DNA from: Candidatus Omnitrophota bacterium
Lineage (GTDB): Bacteria > Omnitrophota > Gorgyraeia > 1-14-0-20-64-10 > JACQQZ01
Assembly (NCBI GenBank): GCA_016206755.1
Contig: JACQQZ010000152.1
Location: forward strand, 1 to 7,772
Direction of reading: 5' to 3'
DNA length: 7,772 nt
Shown one piece after another: positions 7,754 through 7,772 of this stretch (position 1 is the stretch's first letter; each line of letters opens with the position of its first letter). The notes under the pieces are model-generated. The model made no database searches, was not told the DNA's origin, and saw only the letters and a list, made by a program, of their open reading frames with translations. Position numbers and translations under genes: made by a program.

Positions 7754-7772
7754 ACCGTACATCTGCTTGACA

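Noticed and set aside
7767..7772. TTGACA at the very end of the window, a perfect -35 hexamer
   Set aside because: The -10 region would lie outside the window, so a promoter cannot be supported.

Overview
The window is a compact, almost fully coding, single-strand (+) stretch of a bacterial genome centred on part of a respiratory complex I (NADH-quinone oxidoreductase, nuo) operon. Base composition looks moderately GC-rich by eye. Gene starts overlap stops (ATGA, TGATG), Shine-Dalgarno sites are purine-rich, and a B/C/D subunit fusion is present, all of which fit a bacterium. The lineage cannot be fixed from the sequence. The NuoBCD fusion, a sulfide-type Thi4 and GGGACAGTCCC palindromes together suggest an uncultured, probably anaerobic or microaerophilic Gram-negative lineage (an Omnitrophota-like candidate phylum is one guess, held loosely).

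Layout. Bases 1-56 are the last codons of an upstream gene, probably a quinone-oxidoreductase/zinc-alcohol-dehydrogenase type protein. A short gap (57-101) with an AT-rich inverted repeat precedes the main cluster: an Mrp/NBP35-type Fe-S carrier ATPase with an N-terminal DUF59 domain (102-1172), a thioredoxin-fold [2Fe-2S] protein (1176-1517), a gamma-class carbonic anhydrase homologue (1524-2042), a trifunctional NuoB-NuoC-NuoD fusion (2039-4474), NuoI (4474-5115), NuoA (5112-5489) and NuoH (5480-6538). All are head-to-tail with gaps of at most 6 bases or overlaps, so they are very probably one transcript. A 7Fe/8Fe-type ferredoxin (6576-6887) follows with its own strong ribosome site and a possible sigma70-like promoter. 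A long hairpin (6899-6934) then separates the cluster from a Thi4-type thiazole synthase (6944-7753). There is no gene-free stretch over 300 bases.

How they fit together. NuoB, NuoC, NuoD and NuoI form the quinone-reducing connecting module (clusters N2, N6a, N6b); NuoA and NuoH are the membrane subunits that complete the quinone chamber. The NADH-input subunits (NuoE/F/G) and the antiporter-like subunits (NuoJ-N) are not in the window, so the complex is either completed by genes elsewhere or takes electrons from another donor. The three upstream genes make sense as accessories: the Mrp family includes the eukaryotic complex I assembly factor Ind1/NUBPL, and gamma-carbonic anhydrases are structural parts of complex I in plants and some protists. 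Their presence immediately upstream of nuoBCD is the most interesting feature here. The other notable points are a GGGACAGTCCC palindrome pair lying in frame in the NuoB-NuoC linker, and a thioredoxin-fold [2Fe-2S] protein that seems to have lost one of the four usual cysteine ligands.
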